DNA of 64,000 nucleotides from Advenella kashmirensis WT001. GTDB lineage: Bacteria; Pseudomonadota; Gammaproteobacteria; Burkholderiales; Burkholderiaceae_B. The notes under the pieces were generated by a model. It did no database searches and was not told the DNA's origin. It saw nothing but the letters and a program-made list of their open reading frames with translations. Each line of letters starts with the position of its first letter. Positions within the stretch are counted from its first letter, which is position 1. Where the stretch lies: positions 2,108,001-2,172,000 of the forward strand of contig NC_017964.1 in assembly GCF_000219915.2 (NCBI RefSeq). The letters run 5' to 3'. Position numbers and translations under genes: made by a program. Below are positions 53,384 through 63,754 of the stretch, piece after piece.

Positions 53384-55039
53384 ATGAAACTTAGTCGCCG
53401 CGAAATGCTAGGCTTTTCGGCTGGTCTGCTGACCGCCATGATTTCACCCGCATGGGCTCAAGCCACTAAAAATACCAATGGCAAGCGCATTCTCCGTGTT
53501 GCAGTGCCCGCACTGGCCAACAACGGTACCTTGGCAACGCTACGCGAACAGAGTAACGTCGGCCGCCGCATTCTGCCTTCAATCGTAGAGCCCGTCATCG
53601 CAACGGACGTACTGGGTGATTTGAGTCTGAAACCGGGTATCGCCCAATCCTGGCGACGTATTAACGACCGTGTTCTGGAACTCACGCTACGTCAAGGTGT
53701 CATTTTCCATAACGGCGACGAGTTGACCGCGGAAGACGTCGCGTTTAGCTTCGGCCCGCAAGTCATGTTCGGTAACACGCAACCTAATCGGGGTGAAGGT
53801 GCCAAGACAATTCGTCTTGACGGCGGGAAGGTAAGCAAGACGCGTGGTCCGCAGTGTCCACCCGAAGTAGCCGCAGTGGGCAGACGACTGTGGCCCTCTC
53901 TGGAAGCGGTTAAAGTCATTGATAAATACACCGTGCAGTTTGTCAATGCGATTCCTGACCCCACTTTGGAAGGCCGCCTGACGCGTATTGGCTGCGAAGT
54001 CATCAGCAAGCGCCACTACGAGCAAGCCAACGACTGGCAAGCGTGGGCTGCCGCGCCGGTCGGTACCGGACCGTACAAAGTCAAGGAATTCAAGAAAGAT
54101 CAGCATCTGATTCTTGAGCGTCACGAACAGTACTGGGGTGGCGCAGCCGAACTTGAAGAGGTGCACTTCGTTGAAGTCCCCGAACTGGCTTCACGCCTTA
54201 ACGGTATGCTGGCGGATGAATACGATTTCGCCACTGATATCCCTACTGATCAAATCAAAACCGTAGAGCAGTCGGGTAAGCTGGAATTCGTTGGCGGCCC
54301 CATTCAAAACCACCAGCTCACCTGCTTTGATAAAACACACCCCGTCTTAAAAGACCCTCGTGTACGCCTTGCTCTGGCACACGCCATTGATCGTCAGATG
54401 ATCGTCGACATGATGTGGGACGGTCGAACCGTTGTTCCCAAGGGTTTACAGTTCGAGTTCTATGGCCCGATGCTGGTCACCGAGCATAGTACGCCGGCCT
54501 ATGACCCTGAAAAGGCAAAGGCCCTGCTCAAAGAAGCGGGTTACAAGGGCGAGACCATTCCCTATCGAGTGTTGAACAACTACTACACCGGTCAGGTACA
54601 AAAAGCGCAGATCATGGTTGAAATGTGGCGTGCCGTCGGCGTAAACGTAGCGATTCAAATGGTCGAGAACTGGTCTCAGATCTATGACAAGTCCACCCAG
54701 CGCGGCATCCGTGACTGGTCGAATTCAGCGGGTTTCAACGATCCCGTCAGCTCACTCGTACAGCAGCATGGCCCGAATGGTCAGCAACAACAGATGGGCG
54801 AATGGAGCAACGAAGAGTTCAATCAACTATCGGGTGTACTCGAAAATTCGTCGGATCCTCAAGAACGCAAGCGCGCCTTTGCACGCATGCTGCAAATTGC
54901 AGAATATGAAGATCCCGCCTATATGGTCGTACATCAAACAGCCGCCTTTTACGCCAAACGCAAAGACATCAACTGGAAATGGTCACCCACCTTCTATATG
55001 GATTTTCGTAAGGGCAACACCTCTGAGAGTACAGCGTGA
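53384..55039 (+). CDS. ABC transporter substrate-binding protein, family 5 (Tat-type signal)
   Basis: A 551-residue periplasmic binding protein of the peptide/nickel/opine class (SBP_bac_5). The N-terminus SRREMLGFSAGLL is a twin-arginine signal, ending near AWAQA, so it is exported folded. Family features include LKPGIAQSW, VIFHNGDELTAEDVAFSF, PVGTGPYKVKEF and DPRVRLALAHAIDRQMIVDMMW. First gene of the operon; its stop overlaps the next start (GTGA). The gene context suggests the ligand is a phosphorus-containing compound rather than a peptide, which is an inference. Confidence 0.9.
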   Translation: MKLSRREMLGFSAGLLTAMISPAWAQATKNTNGKRILRVAVPALANNGTLATLREQSNVGRRILPSIVEPVIATDVLGDLSLKPGIAQSWRRINDRVLELTLRQGVIFHNGDELTAEDVAFSFGPQVMFGNTQPNRGEGAKTIRLDGGKVSKTRGPQCPPEVAAVGRRLWPSLEAVKVIDKYTVQFVNAIPDPTLEGRLTRIGCEVISKRHYEQANDWQAWAAAPVGTGPYKVKEFKKDQHLILERHEQYWGGAAELEEVHFVEVPELASRLNGMLADEYDFATDIPTDQIKTVEQSGKLEFVGGPIQNHQLTCFDKTHPVLKDPRVRLALAHAIDRQMIVDMMWDGRTVVPKGLQFEFYGPMLVTEHSTPAYDPEKAKALLKEAGYKGETIPYRVLNNYYTGQVQKAQIMVEMWRAVGVNVAIQMVENWSQIYDKSTQRGIRDWSNSAGFNDPVSSLVQQHGPNGQQQQMGEWSNEEFNQLSGVLENSSDPQERKRAFARMLQIAEYEDPAYMVVHQTAAFYAKRKDINWKWSPTFYMDFRKGNTSESTA

Positions 55040-56108
55040 CCGCAGCCGTCCTGACACACTTCGTTGCGCACCAGCCTCGGCAAGACGCAAGCCATACGGC
55101 AAGCGAGCGTGTTCAACACTCAATAAAGTCCGAAGTACTAACAGAGGCTTCGCCTTTGCTGCGTATCCGTGATCTTAAGGTCTCGTTTGACAACGGCACC
55201 CATCTGGTACCCGTCCTGCATGGCGTGGACATGGAGGTAAGGCGTGGCGAGACCTTGGGTGTGGTTGGAGAATCGGGCTGCGGCAAGAGCGTGACCTGGA
55301 TGGCGGTTATGCAACTGCTGGGTAAACGGGCGCGGATCGAGGGCGAGATTACCCTGGGCGGAAAAAATATTGCCAATTTGCCAGAAAAGGCAATGACAGG
55401 CATTCGTGGCAACCGTATCGCCATGATCTTTCAGGATCCGTCGTCCAGTCTCAATCCCGTCAAAACCATCGGCAGTCAGTTAATGGAAACCGTGACACTG
55501 CATCAAGGCCTAAAAGGCCATGCGGCGCGGGCCGAGGCGATCCGATTGCTGGACAAGGTTCGTATTCCCAGTGCCGATCAACGCATGAGGTCCTGGCCAC
55601 ATGAGCTATCGGGCGGCATGAACCAGCGCGTCATGATTGCCATGGCGCTAGCGGGTCAGCCCGAACTACTGGTCGCCGATGAGCCAACAACCGCGCTCGA
55701 CGTCACCATACAGGCACAGATACTGGACTTGTTGGAGGAACTGCAACGAGACACGGGTATGGGATTAGTCGTGATTTCACATGATCTGGGCGTCATTGCG
55801 CAAGTATGCGACCGCGTCATGGTGATGTATGCCGGGCGCGTGGTGGAAAAGGCGCAAGCGAACCGCTTATTTAATAACGCCGCACATCCGTATACGCAGG
55901 GACTGATTGGTGCCCTGCCCGATCTGGACGGCCCATCAAGCGTCTGGTAGCAATACCCGGTACGGTGCCGTCCCCTATGGCGATGCCATCAGGCTGCAGT
56001 TTTGCCCCCCGTTGCTCGCACCGCATGCAACGTTGTGATCTGGAACAACCACGCTTGGTTGCCTGGCAGGACGACCATCTCACCGCTTGCTGGAGACTTC
56101 AATCATGA
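55036..56108 (+). CDS. ABC transporter ATP-binding protein, DppD-like (one frameshift)
   Basis: First ATPase of the importer. Walker A GESGCGKSV, signature LSGGMNQRVM, Walker B LLVADEPTTALD. The oligopeptide-transporter C-terminal domain follows. Its GTG start overlaps the binding-protein stop. The first 40 residues are an unusual extension. One C is missing near 55933 (GGC-CCC-ATC), after which the frame continues PIKRLVAIPGTVPSP with the Cys-rich tail GCSFAPRCSHRMQRC (iron-sulfur or zinc motif typical of OppD/DppD). Its stop overlaps the next ATG. Confidence 0.88.
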
Positions 56109-57078
56109 CGACACCATTGCTGGAGGTTCGTTCGCTGGCACGCCATTACCGCGTTCGCCCGCAACGCAGCCTGTTTGGTCGCGCCATGACACTCAAGGCA
56201 GTGAGTGACGTATCGTTCACTGTTCATGCTGGCAAAACGCTGGGGTTAGTTGGAGAATCAGGCTGTGGCAAGTCCACCACGGCCAAGCTCAGTCTGGGCC
56301 TGACCCCCGCGACCTCAGGTCACATCGCTTTTGAAGGCGCCGCCTTACCCAAGCAGCGAAATGCCCATTGGCGTGAGTTACGCCAGCACATGCAAATGGT
56401 ATACCAGGACCCATTAAGTGTTCTGGACAAACGCCTGCCTGCGATCGCACAGGTGATCGAGCCGTTGACGATTTTCAAAAAAACGACACCCACTGAACGA
56501 CGCGAGCGTTCCCAAGCCATGCTGAACGAGGTGGGATTGAATCAGTCACTTTGGAACCGTTACCCGCACGAACTCTCAGGGGGCAGCGCCAACGCGTAGT
56601 TTTAGCACGCGCATTGATTCTGAACCCTAAATTATTAGTCTGCGACGAACCCATTTCAGCACTGGATGTCTCCATTCAGGCGCAGGTTATCAATCTGTTG
56701 CAAGACCTGCAGGTACAGCATCAGCTTGGTATGCTGTTTATTAGTCACGATTTGAAAGTGGTACGCCAAATTTGCGACGAAGTTGCCGTGATGTACCTGG
56801 GCCGCATCGTTGAACAGGGTAAACCGCAAGCGCTGTTTGCGAACCCGGCGCATCCATATACCCAGGCACTCGTATCGGCCATACCAACGTTGTCGCGCAG
56901 TAAAGGTCATCAACGCATCTTGCTGGAAGGCGATCCACCCAATCCGATCAATATGCCGTCTGGCTGTTCCTTTCACCCGCGCTGCCCACAGGCCACCGCC
57001 CGTTGCCGTGAACAGATTCCCCCCATGCAAACGCTTGCCAACGGCCACAAAGTAGCCTGCCTGCGTATTTCACCCTGA
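56105..57078 (+). CDS. ABC transporter ATP-binding protein, DppF-like (one frameshift)
   Basis: Second ATPase. Walker A GESGCGKST; signature LSGGQRQRVVLARAL after adding one G in the run at 56579-56583 (the raw frame reads LSGGSANA then stops); Walker B LLVCDEPISALD. It ends with the Cys-rich oligopeptide-type tail GCSFHPRCPQATARC. ATG 56105 (MTTPLLEVRS) overlaps the previous stop as ATGA. Corrected length is 324. Confidence 0.9.
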
Positions 57079-57091
57079 GCGCATCCCTATC

Positions 57092-58027
57092 ATGCTTCAT
57101 TATCTGTCTGAACGAATCATCAGACTGCTCATTACACTGTTTCTCGTCTTGAGCTTTGCCTTCGTTATTTTACGACTATCGGGTGATCCGGCACTGATCA
57201 TCATGTCACCCGATGCACCGCCCGAGGCGCTCGAAGCCTTCCGCAAGGCCTGGGGCCTGGATGCCCCTTTATGGCAGCAATATGTGGGCTATTTCGTCAA
57301 TCTGTTCCAAGGTAACTTCGGCGTATCGATGAAAGACGGTGCACCCGCGATGAGCACCGTGTTCGAACGCATACCGGCTACGCTGGCGATTACTATTCCC
57401 GCCATGGTGCTGCAACTGCTTATCGGCATACCCGCTGGCGTCTACGCAGCCCTGCACCACAACTCTCGTATCGACCGATGTTTAATGGGTTTTTCGATCG
57501 CGGGTCATACCTGTCCGAGTTTTGTGCTGGGTTTGTTGCTGGTCATGATGCTGTCAGTCGGAATGGGTTGGCTGCCCACCGGGGGTTACGGTACGGTTCA
57601 ACATGCCATTTTGCCCATACTGACACTATCACTCGGCGGTGCCGCCATCTTGGCCAGATTCACCCGCTCCGCCATGGTGGAGGTCCTGGGCCAGCCTTAC
57701 ATACGGACCGCATTGGCCAAGGGGCTAAGCTGGCGTCAGGTCGTCTTTCGGCATGCCCTGCCGAATGCCGCCATCCCCACGGTCACGCTAATCGGCATGA
57801 TGGTTGGTGGCCTTATCGCTGGCGCGGTTGTCGTGGAGACCGTGTTCTCCTGGCCTGGCGAAGGCCGTCTATTGGTAACGGCGGTTGCAACGCGCGATTT
57901 ATCGGTCGTGCAGGCGATATTAATTGTCGTGGCAACATGCATGGTTCTTGCCAACCTTCTGGTTGACGCCTTGTATGTCATTTTAGACCCGCGCCTGCGT
58001 GCAGGTCGCCAGGGAGCAAAAGCATGA
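57092..58027 (+). CDS. ABC transporter permease, DppB-like
   Basis: A 311-residue inner-membrane permease with about six helices. The N-terminal MLHYLSERIIRLLITLFLVL and the sequence LRLSGDPALIIM are typical of DppB. The EAA loop is seen as RTALAKGLSWRQVVFRHALPNA. It starts 13 bases after dppF-like and its stop overlaps the next ATG. Confidence 0.92.
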   Translation: MLHYLSERIIRLLITLFLVLSFAFVILRLSGDPALIIMSPDAPPEALEAFRKAWGLDAPLWQQYVGYFVNLFQGNFGVSMKDGAPAMSTVFERIPATLAITIPAMVLQLLIGIPAGVYAALHHNSRIDRCLMGFSIAGHTCPSFVLGLLLVMMLSVGMGWLPTGGYGTVQHAILPILTLSLGGAAILARFTRSAMVEVLGQPYIRTALAKGLSWRQVVFRHALPNAAIPTVTLIGMMVGGLIAGAVVVETVFSWPGEGRLLVTAVATRDLSVVQAILIVVATCMVLANLLVDALYVILDPRLRAGRQGAKA

Positions 58028-58914
58028 ATACCGTATCGGCCGGTGCACCCGCTTCTTTCCAAACATCGCGTAGCAATCTGCAAGCTTTCTTCAAATCCTG
58101 GCCACCGCTCGTTCTGTTCAGTCTGGCTTGGCTGTTGATCATGCTTGTCACTGCTGCGTTTGCCCAATGGCTTATGCCCTACGAGTTCAACCAAATGGAC
58201 TTACGTGCTCGGTTGCAGCCACCTGTGTGGCTCAGTGGTAATTGGGGACATATTTTAGGTACCGACGAACTCGGCCGCGACATCTTGTCCCGCGTCATAT
58301 CCGCCATTCAAATCAGTCTTCTCATCGCCTTTGCCTCGACCGCAATCTCGACAACATTAGGTGTGTTATTAGGCGTACTGGCGGCGCATTTCAGAGGATG
58401 GGTTGAAAATCTGGTACTGGTGCTGATCGACTTCCAGGCCGCGATGCCCTTTATGATTATCGCGCTGGCGGTGCTCGCCTTCTTTGGCAATACGCTGCCG
58501 TTGCTCATTGGTCTGATGGGCTTCTATGGATGGGAACGCACGGCCCGCATTTCCCGCAGTCTGACCATCGCAGCCAATGAACAGGGATACGCAGCAGCAG
58601 CCCATGATCTAGGTGCCTCGGCCACGCGCGTCTACGGCAAACACGTACTACCCAATATCGCCAGCACAATCATCGTCAATATCACAGTCACCTTCCCCGG
58701 CGTCGTGCTGCTGGAATCCGGTCTTTCATTTTTGGGACTGGGCGTTCAGCCACCCATGGCCAGCCTGGGGAACATGGTGGGTTATGGTCGCGAATATCTG
58801 CAGTCAGCCCCCTGGATTCTCTTGTGTCCCAGTTTTGTGATCGTCATGACCACCTTTGCCATTAGCCTGGTCGGTGACTGGCTGCGTGACCGTCTCGACC
58901 CTTCAGTAACCTAA
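58024..58914 (+). CDS. ABC transporter permease, DppC-like
   Basis: A 296-residue permease. The DppC hallmark HILGTDELGRDILSRVI (near residue 78) and the EAA loop AAAHDLGASATRVYGKHVLPN are present; about six helices. ATG overlaps the preceding stop (ATGA). With the previous four genes it completes one importer. Confidence 0.92.
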   Translation: MNTVSAGAPASFQTSRSNLQAFFKSWPPLVLFSLAWLLIMLVTAAFAQWLMPYEFNQMDLRARLQPPVWLSGNWGHILGTDELGRDILSRVISAIQISLLIAFASTAISTTLGVLLGVLAAHFRGWVENLVLVLIDFQAAMPFMIIALAVLAFFGNTLPLLIGLMGFYGWERTARISRSLTIAANEQGYAAAAHDLGASATRVYGKHVLPNIASTIIVNITVTFPGVVLLESGLSFLGLGVQPPMASLGNMVGYGREYLQSAPWILLCPSFVIVMTTFAISLVGDWLRDRLDPSVT

Positions 58915-58934
58915 TAACGAATAACAGGTATTTT

Positions 58935-60473
58935 ATGAAACAGAAAAAAAACGTGCTGCTGATCGTCGTTGATCAATGGCGCGGCGACACCCTTCCCAAT
59001 CTTGGTCATCATGTTCAGTTGCCCAACGTGGCACGCCTGGCCGCCGAGGGCGTCACCTTCGCCCATCATTACACCCAGGCTGTACCTTGCGGACCAGGCC
59101 GAGCCAGTCTGCTGACGGGCATGTATATGATGAATCATCGTGCCACGCAAAATACCATTCCACTGGATGCCCGTCACACTAACGTCGCCTGGGAATCCCG
59201 CAAGGCAGGCTATGAACCTGCTCTGGTCGGCTACACCACCACGACGCCAGACCCACGCTACACCGACCACCAGGACCCGCGTTTTCGTGTCCTGGGTGGC
59301 GAAATGGATGGCTGGAAAATCGTCGGCTCCATGGGCCTCAAAATGGAATCCTATTTTGCCTGGGCTGCGCATCGCTGGGCCGATATGCCGGAAACGCCCG
59401 AAGATATTTGGCTACCGCGCGATGCCAGCCCGGATGAGATTGGTGCCACTGCCAGCCCCTCCCGCGTTCCGGCGGAGTTCTCTGACACGTCCTACTTTAC
59501 TGAAAAGGCGTTGGAGTACCTGCGCGGCACCACCCATAAACCGTGGTTTCTGCACCTCGGCTACTGGCGCCCTCACCCACCCTTCATTGCACCAGAGCCC
59601 TGGAACTCGATGTATGACCCCGAGGACAGCCCGGCTCCTGTACGGGCAGACAGCCCTGAACAAGAAGCAGCACAACACCCGCTGGTCGACTTCTACCTCA
59701 ACAACGTTGGACGCAAAAATTTCTTTCGTCATGGTGAAGGTCTGGCAAAAGATATGTCCATTAATGAAGTCAAACAGATGCGGGCTACGTATTACGGCCT
59801 GATGAGCGAAGTGGATGCCCAACTGGGCCGCATATTTGATTTCCTGAAAGAAACCGGCCAATGGGACGACACGCTGATCATCTTTACCAGCGACCATGCT
59901 GAACAATTGGGTGACCATCATCTATTGGGCAAGCTCGGCTACCACGACCAGAGTTATCACATCCCGATGATCGTACGCGATCCCCGGCCCGAAGCTGATG
60001 CCAGCCGTGGCACCATCGTACGTGAATTTACTGAAACCATCGATACCGTGCCCACCATTCTTGAGTGGATGGGGGTCCCCGTGCCGCGCAGTTGCGATGG
60101 CGCATCGCTGCTACCGTTCCTGCCCGAAGGCAAAAGACCCGACGGCTGGCGTACAGAAGTGCATTACGAATTCGAATTCCGGGATATTTTCTATTCGACA
60201 CCAGAAGCACATATGGGCACAGGTCTGGACGACAGTGCTCTGACTGTGATTCAGGATCACGACTACAAGTACGTGCATTTCACCAAAGCGCCGCCCCTGT
60301 TTTTTGATCTGAAAGCCGACCCGGGACAATTTCACAATCTGGCCAACGATCCTGCATATCAAGGTATCATGCTCACGTATGCGCAAAAAATGCTGTCGTG
60401 GCGCATGCGTTACATGGAGCGCACTTTGACCGCTTATACGGCATCACCTACAGGACTCTTGAAACGTGCTTAA
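58935..60473 (+). CDS. phosphonate monoester hydrolase (alkaline phosphatase superfamily)
   Basis: A 512-residue cytosolic sulfatase-fold enzyme, by eye closely similar to PehA of Burkholderia caryophylli through its length. The metal-site opening is LLIVVDQWRGD; Cys52 in VPCGPGRASLLTG is the formylglycine precursor. The Asp-His metal motif is FTSDHAEQLGDHH near residue 320; the substrate segment is THKPWFLHLGYWRPHPPF. These enzymes hydrolyse phosphonate monoesters and phosphodiesters and often sulfates promiscuously. Needs a formylglycine-generating enzyme or equivalent, not seen here. It starts 20 bases after the permease. Confidence 0.9.
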   Translation: MKQKKNVLLIVVDQWRGDTLPNLGHHVQLPNVARLAAEGVTFAHHYTQAVPCGPGRASLLTGMYMMNHRATQNTIPLDARHTNVAWESRKAGYEPALVGYTTTTPDPRYTDHQDPRFRVLGGEMDGWKIVGSMGLKMESYFAWAAHRWADMPETPEDIWLPRDASPDEIGATASPSRVPAEFSDTSYFTEKALEYLRGTTHKPWFLHLGYWRPHPPFIAPEPWNSMYDPEDSPAPVRADSPEQEAAQHPLVDFYLNNVGRKNFFRHGEGLAKDMSINEVKQMRATYYGLMSEVDAQLGRIFDFLKETGQWDDTLIIFTSDHAEQLGDHHLLGKLGYHDQSYHIPMIVRDPRPEADASRGTIVREFTETIDTVPTILEWMGVPVPRSCDGASLLPFLPEGKRPDGWRTEVHYEFEFRDIFYSTPEAHMGTGLDDSALTVIQDHDYKYVHFTKAPPLFFDLKADPGQFHNLANDPAYQGIMLTYAQKMLSWRMRYMERTLTAYTASPTGLLKRA

Positions 60474-61164
60474 TACACTCCCGGCAGGTTTAAAACTGCA
60501 TTCCCTATTGACGCAGGACGACGTCCGCGGACTGGTGTTCGACCTGGACGGCACCATCATCGATAGCGCGCCAGACATCATTCAGGGCATGCGCCTGACG
60601 TTCGAGCAGGCCGGACTGGACCAGCTACCGTCCGACTATTTTCCTGATGATCTGCATGGCACACGTGACGGTATCATGCGAAGTATTATCGCCGACATGG
60701 GGTGGCAGGTACCCGCAGATTTTGAATCTCTAAAAACCCGCTTTGTGCAAAATTACGCGGCTTTGGATCATATGAACACCTCTGTCTATGCAGGTGCTCA
60801 GGACGTGTTGGAAGCATGTCGCGAAGCCGCTCTTCCTATGGGCATCTGTACCAACAAGATCTACGAAAGCGCGGTGTCCGCGACCCACAAAATGGGTATT
60901 CATGGATTGTTTGACTACATCAGCGGCTCCGACTCCTGGAGTCAGGCGAAGCCATCTCCCGTCCCCCTACTGGAAACAATCCGTATGTTAGGCCTAAAGC
61001 CTGAGCAATGCCTGTATTTTGGCGACACCTCGGTCGATGCAGAATGCGCACGCGATGCCGGCGTACGCTTTGTACTTCACACTGCAGGATATGGTGGCTC
61101 GTCGCTCAATGACACACCGAGGGATTTTATGTTTCAGCGGTGGGATGAGCTATTGGTTGCCTAA
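60466..61164 (+). CDS. HAD-family phosphatase (phosphoglycolate-phosphatase-like)
   Basis: A 232-residue HAD hydrolase. Motif I is FDLDGTIIDS near residue 25 with the nucleophile Asp; motif II is CTNK; motif III is the Lys in QAKPSPVPLL; motif IV is FGDTSVDAECARDAG. The cap region suits Gph/PhnX-like enzymes; PhnX (phosphonatase) has a Lys cap residue I cannot confirm. GTG 60466 overlaps the hydrolase stop by 8 bases, so it acts in the same route, possibly removing a phosphate after PehA. A phosphonatase activity is a tempting alternative. Confidence 0.83.
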   Translation: MLNTLPAGLKLHSLLTQDDVRGLVFDLDGTIIDSAPDIIQGMRLTFEQAGLDQLPSDYFPDDLHGTRDGIMRSIIADMGWQVPADFESLKTRFVQNYAALDHMNTSVYAGAQDVLEACREAALPMGICTNKIYESAVSATHKMGIHGLFDYISGSDSWSQAKPSPVPLLETIRMLGLKPEQCLYFGDTSVDAECARDAGVRFVLHTAGYGGSSLNDTPRDFMFQRWDELLVA

Positions 61165-61215
61165 GGCTTTTGGGCTGCCTGGCCATAGATAGAGCGATAT
61201 CCACGTAAAGCAACG

Positions 61216-61254
61216 GGGGCGATGCGATGCATAAACCATGCAGCATATCGCCCC
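61216..61254. terminator. imperfect inverted repeat between convergent operons
   Basis: GGGGCGAT...ATGCAT - AAACC - ATGCA...ATATCGCCCC, an imperfect hairpin without a T-tract, in the only gap (148 bases) between the HAD and GMC genes, where both operons end. Confidence 0.45.
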
Positions 61255-61312
61255 AACCGTTGAAAGGCACGGCCTTACGTTCACGCTAACCTGACAAGTG
61301 CGGCATATCACC

Positions 61313-62930
61313 CTACCCGCGCATCTCAGAAACCGCATCCTCCAATACCATATCTGCCCCTTTCTCCGCGATCATCATCACCGCTCCCTGAGTATTACCT
61401 GAGACCATCGCAGGCATCACTGAGGCATCGATCACACGCAGACCAGACAATCCATTCACACGCAGACGCAGATCGGTAACCGCATCGGGATCAGAGCCCA
61501 TTCGACAGGTACCAATGGGGTGATAAATCGTTTGTCCGTTATGCCGGGCGAAATCCAGCCATTGATCGAACGTGTCGACCGTCTTTCCCGGACTCATTTC
61601 ATTGTCGACATAAGGCCGCAACGCAGGCTGCTCAACAATACGTCGTGCGATCTGCATACCCCGCACAAGCGACTCACAATCAACGCCTGTACTCAGGAAA
61701 TTAGGCCGAATAGCCGGTGGCGTCATCGGATCCGGTGACTTGATATGAATCGTCCCGACAGACTGTGGCCGCAGCTGCGCTACACCAATCGTCATGCCAG
61801 GCGCGTGGTCCAAAATGCGTTCAGCGGCATTCGCATAACTGGCATGCACGAAAAAATACTGCACGTCGGGGCGCGCCAATTGAGGACTCGTTTTGATAAA
61901 GCCGTGCACAAGGCCCGTGCCGAGCGTCAGGATACCCTTGCGGAGCATATAGTAGCGTGCTACCTGTTGCGCCAGTCGCCAACCGCGTGACATCTCATTT
62001 AAGGTCACGGTATTTTTGACGCGCCAGTTCATACGCGTGGCAAAGTGATCGATGTAGTTTTCCCCCACCGCCGGCAGCGAATGCACCACATTGATGCCAT
62101 AGGATTTCTAATAAATCAGGGTTGCCCACACCTGACAGCTCAAGCAGCTGAGGCGTCTGTATCGACCCTAAACAAAGAAGGGTTTCACGCCCGGCCCGAA
62201 CTTCAATCGTTTGCCCAGCACGACGATACACAAGCCCGACGCAACGCGTGCCCTCGAAAATCAGCCGCTCGACATGCGCGCCACTGATGACCTGTAGATT
62301 AGAGCGTGACACCGCGGGTTTCAGATAACCATTGAATGCGCTCCACCGTTGACCACGATGTTGTAGCACCTGATAATAGCCCACGCCTTCTTGATCACCA
62401 CTGTTGTAATCTGAATTTAAAGGTTGCCCGTCTTCACGCGCGGCCTCCAGAAATGCATCGGATACCGGAAAGCGCTCTTTGACCTCTTCAAGATGCATCG
62501 GCCCTGCGTGCCGCGTCCTGCACCGCCTTTCTCGTAATTTTCAAGCTTGATAAAGTACTTCTCAACGTCCTTGAACGCCCACCATGTGCGCCCGCAGCAG
62601 CCCAGCCGTCGTAGTCTTGGGGCTGACCGCGCACGTAGATCATGCCGTTAATCAGCGTCGAACCACCCAGGCCTTTCCCCCTGGCACGGAAATCACGCGG
62701 TCGTGCGTATTAGGCTCGGGCTCGGTTTGAAAGCGCCAGTTAAATACTGGATTAGTGAGCAACTTACTAAAGCCCGCCGGAATCGAAATCCACATGCTGT
62801 TAGCGTCGTTCCCCGCTTCCAGCAACAACACACGATATTTACCATCAGCAGTCAGGCGGTTGGCAAGGATACACCCCGCAGTGCCGCCACCAGCAATGAT
62901 GAAGTCGTAATCTGCCCTGTTCTCGTTCAT
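61313..62930 (-). CDS. GMC-family oxidoreductase, choline-dehydrogenase-like (four frameshifts)
   Basis: A flavin-dependent alcohol oxidase/dehydrogenase. The FAD-binding opening is [20 protein letters not shown]; the GMC signatures are [13 protein letters not shown] and [15 protein letters not shown]; the C-terminal His pair region is HPIGTCRMG. Breaks lie near 62672, 62580, 62502 (each one base lost) and 62107 (one extra base or two lost). Four breaks in one gene is the worst in the window, so real decay is possible. Corrected length is about 539, standard. It starts 5 bases after the shikimate-dehydrogenase-like gene and converges on the HAD gene. Confidence 0.8.
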
Positions 62931-62935
62931 ACCCG

Positions 62936-63735
62936 TTACTCAGCATCCACGCCCAGAAACTCAGCCATCAGTGCAATCTGACCGGCCAGCATCGGGGCAC
63001 CGTAGTGAATAGCACAACCTTTGGCTTGCGCTGCCTTGAGCAAGGCGGTGTCGGCAGGCTGCATGATAATTTCGCATACCAGCTGTGTCGGTTCCAGTTT
63101 TGACGTATCAAGCGGCAGTGGATCGCCCTCGGCTAAACCCAGGGATGTGGCATTAACAACCAGATCGTGACCCGACGGATCGGCCGTGCCAACACGCACC
63201 ACGGCATCGGGATAAAGCGATTTGATTCGTTCCAGCAGATCCTGTGCGCGTGCCGTGGTGCGATTGGCGATGGTCAGTTGCGATACCCCGGCCTGCACGA
63301 GCGCGAAACCGATCGCATTCGCTGCCCGCCCGCTCCCGCCAGATAGGCCGATTTACCTTTGATCGCTCTGCCCGCGTCCTTCAGGCCACGCACGAAACCC
63401 TCACCATCGAGCATCGTGGCCACCAATCGGCCATCGGCCTCGCGACGTACCACATTGGCGGCACCGATAAGCCGGGTAGCCTCAGAGGCATCGTCGCACA
63501 ATGCCAGCACCGCCGTCTTGTGCGGTACGGTCACGATCACGCCAAGCAGATTTTCCAGGTTACGCAGACCGTTAACCGTAGCGGTCAGGTGAGCGGGTTT
63601 CGTATGCATGGGCACCAACACGCCGTCATAACCCACAGTCGACAAATGTTCATTCATGCGCTGTGGCGTTTTTACGTGATGAATAGGATCGGCCAAAATG
63701 CCAATCAGCTTGGTGGTACCGGTAATTTCTTTCAT
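62936..63735 (-). CDS. shikimate/quinate dehydrogenase-like protein (one frameshift)
   Basis: A NAD(P)-dependent AroE-family enzyme of about 266 residues. The substrate half has ADPIHHVKTPQRMN and the catalytic Lys in TVPHKTAVLALCD; the cofactor half has LAGAGGAANAIGFAL after restoring one G in the run near 63326, then TIANRTTARAQDL. The cofactor NRT suggests NADP. The first motif, HHVKTP, differs from the usual SxS of biosynthetic AroE, which with the context suggests a catabolic paralog (YdiB/RifI-like) rather than the shikimate-pathway enzyme. Confidence 0.83.
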
Positions 63736-63754
63736 GATCTGTATTCCTTACAAA

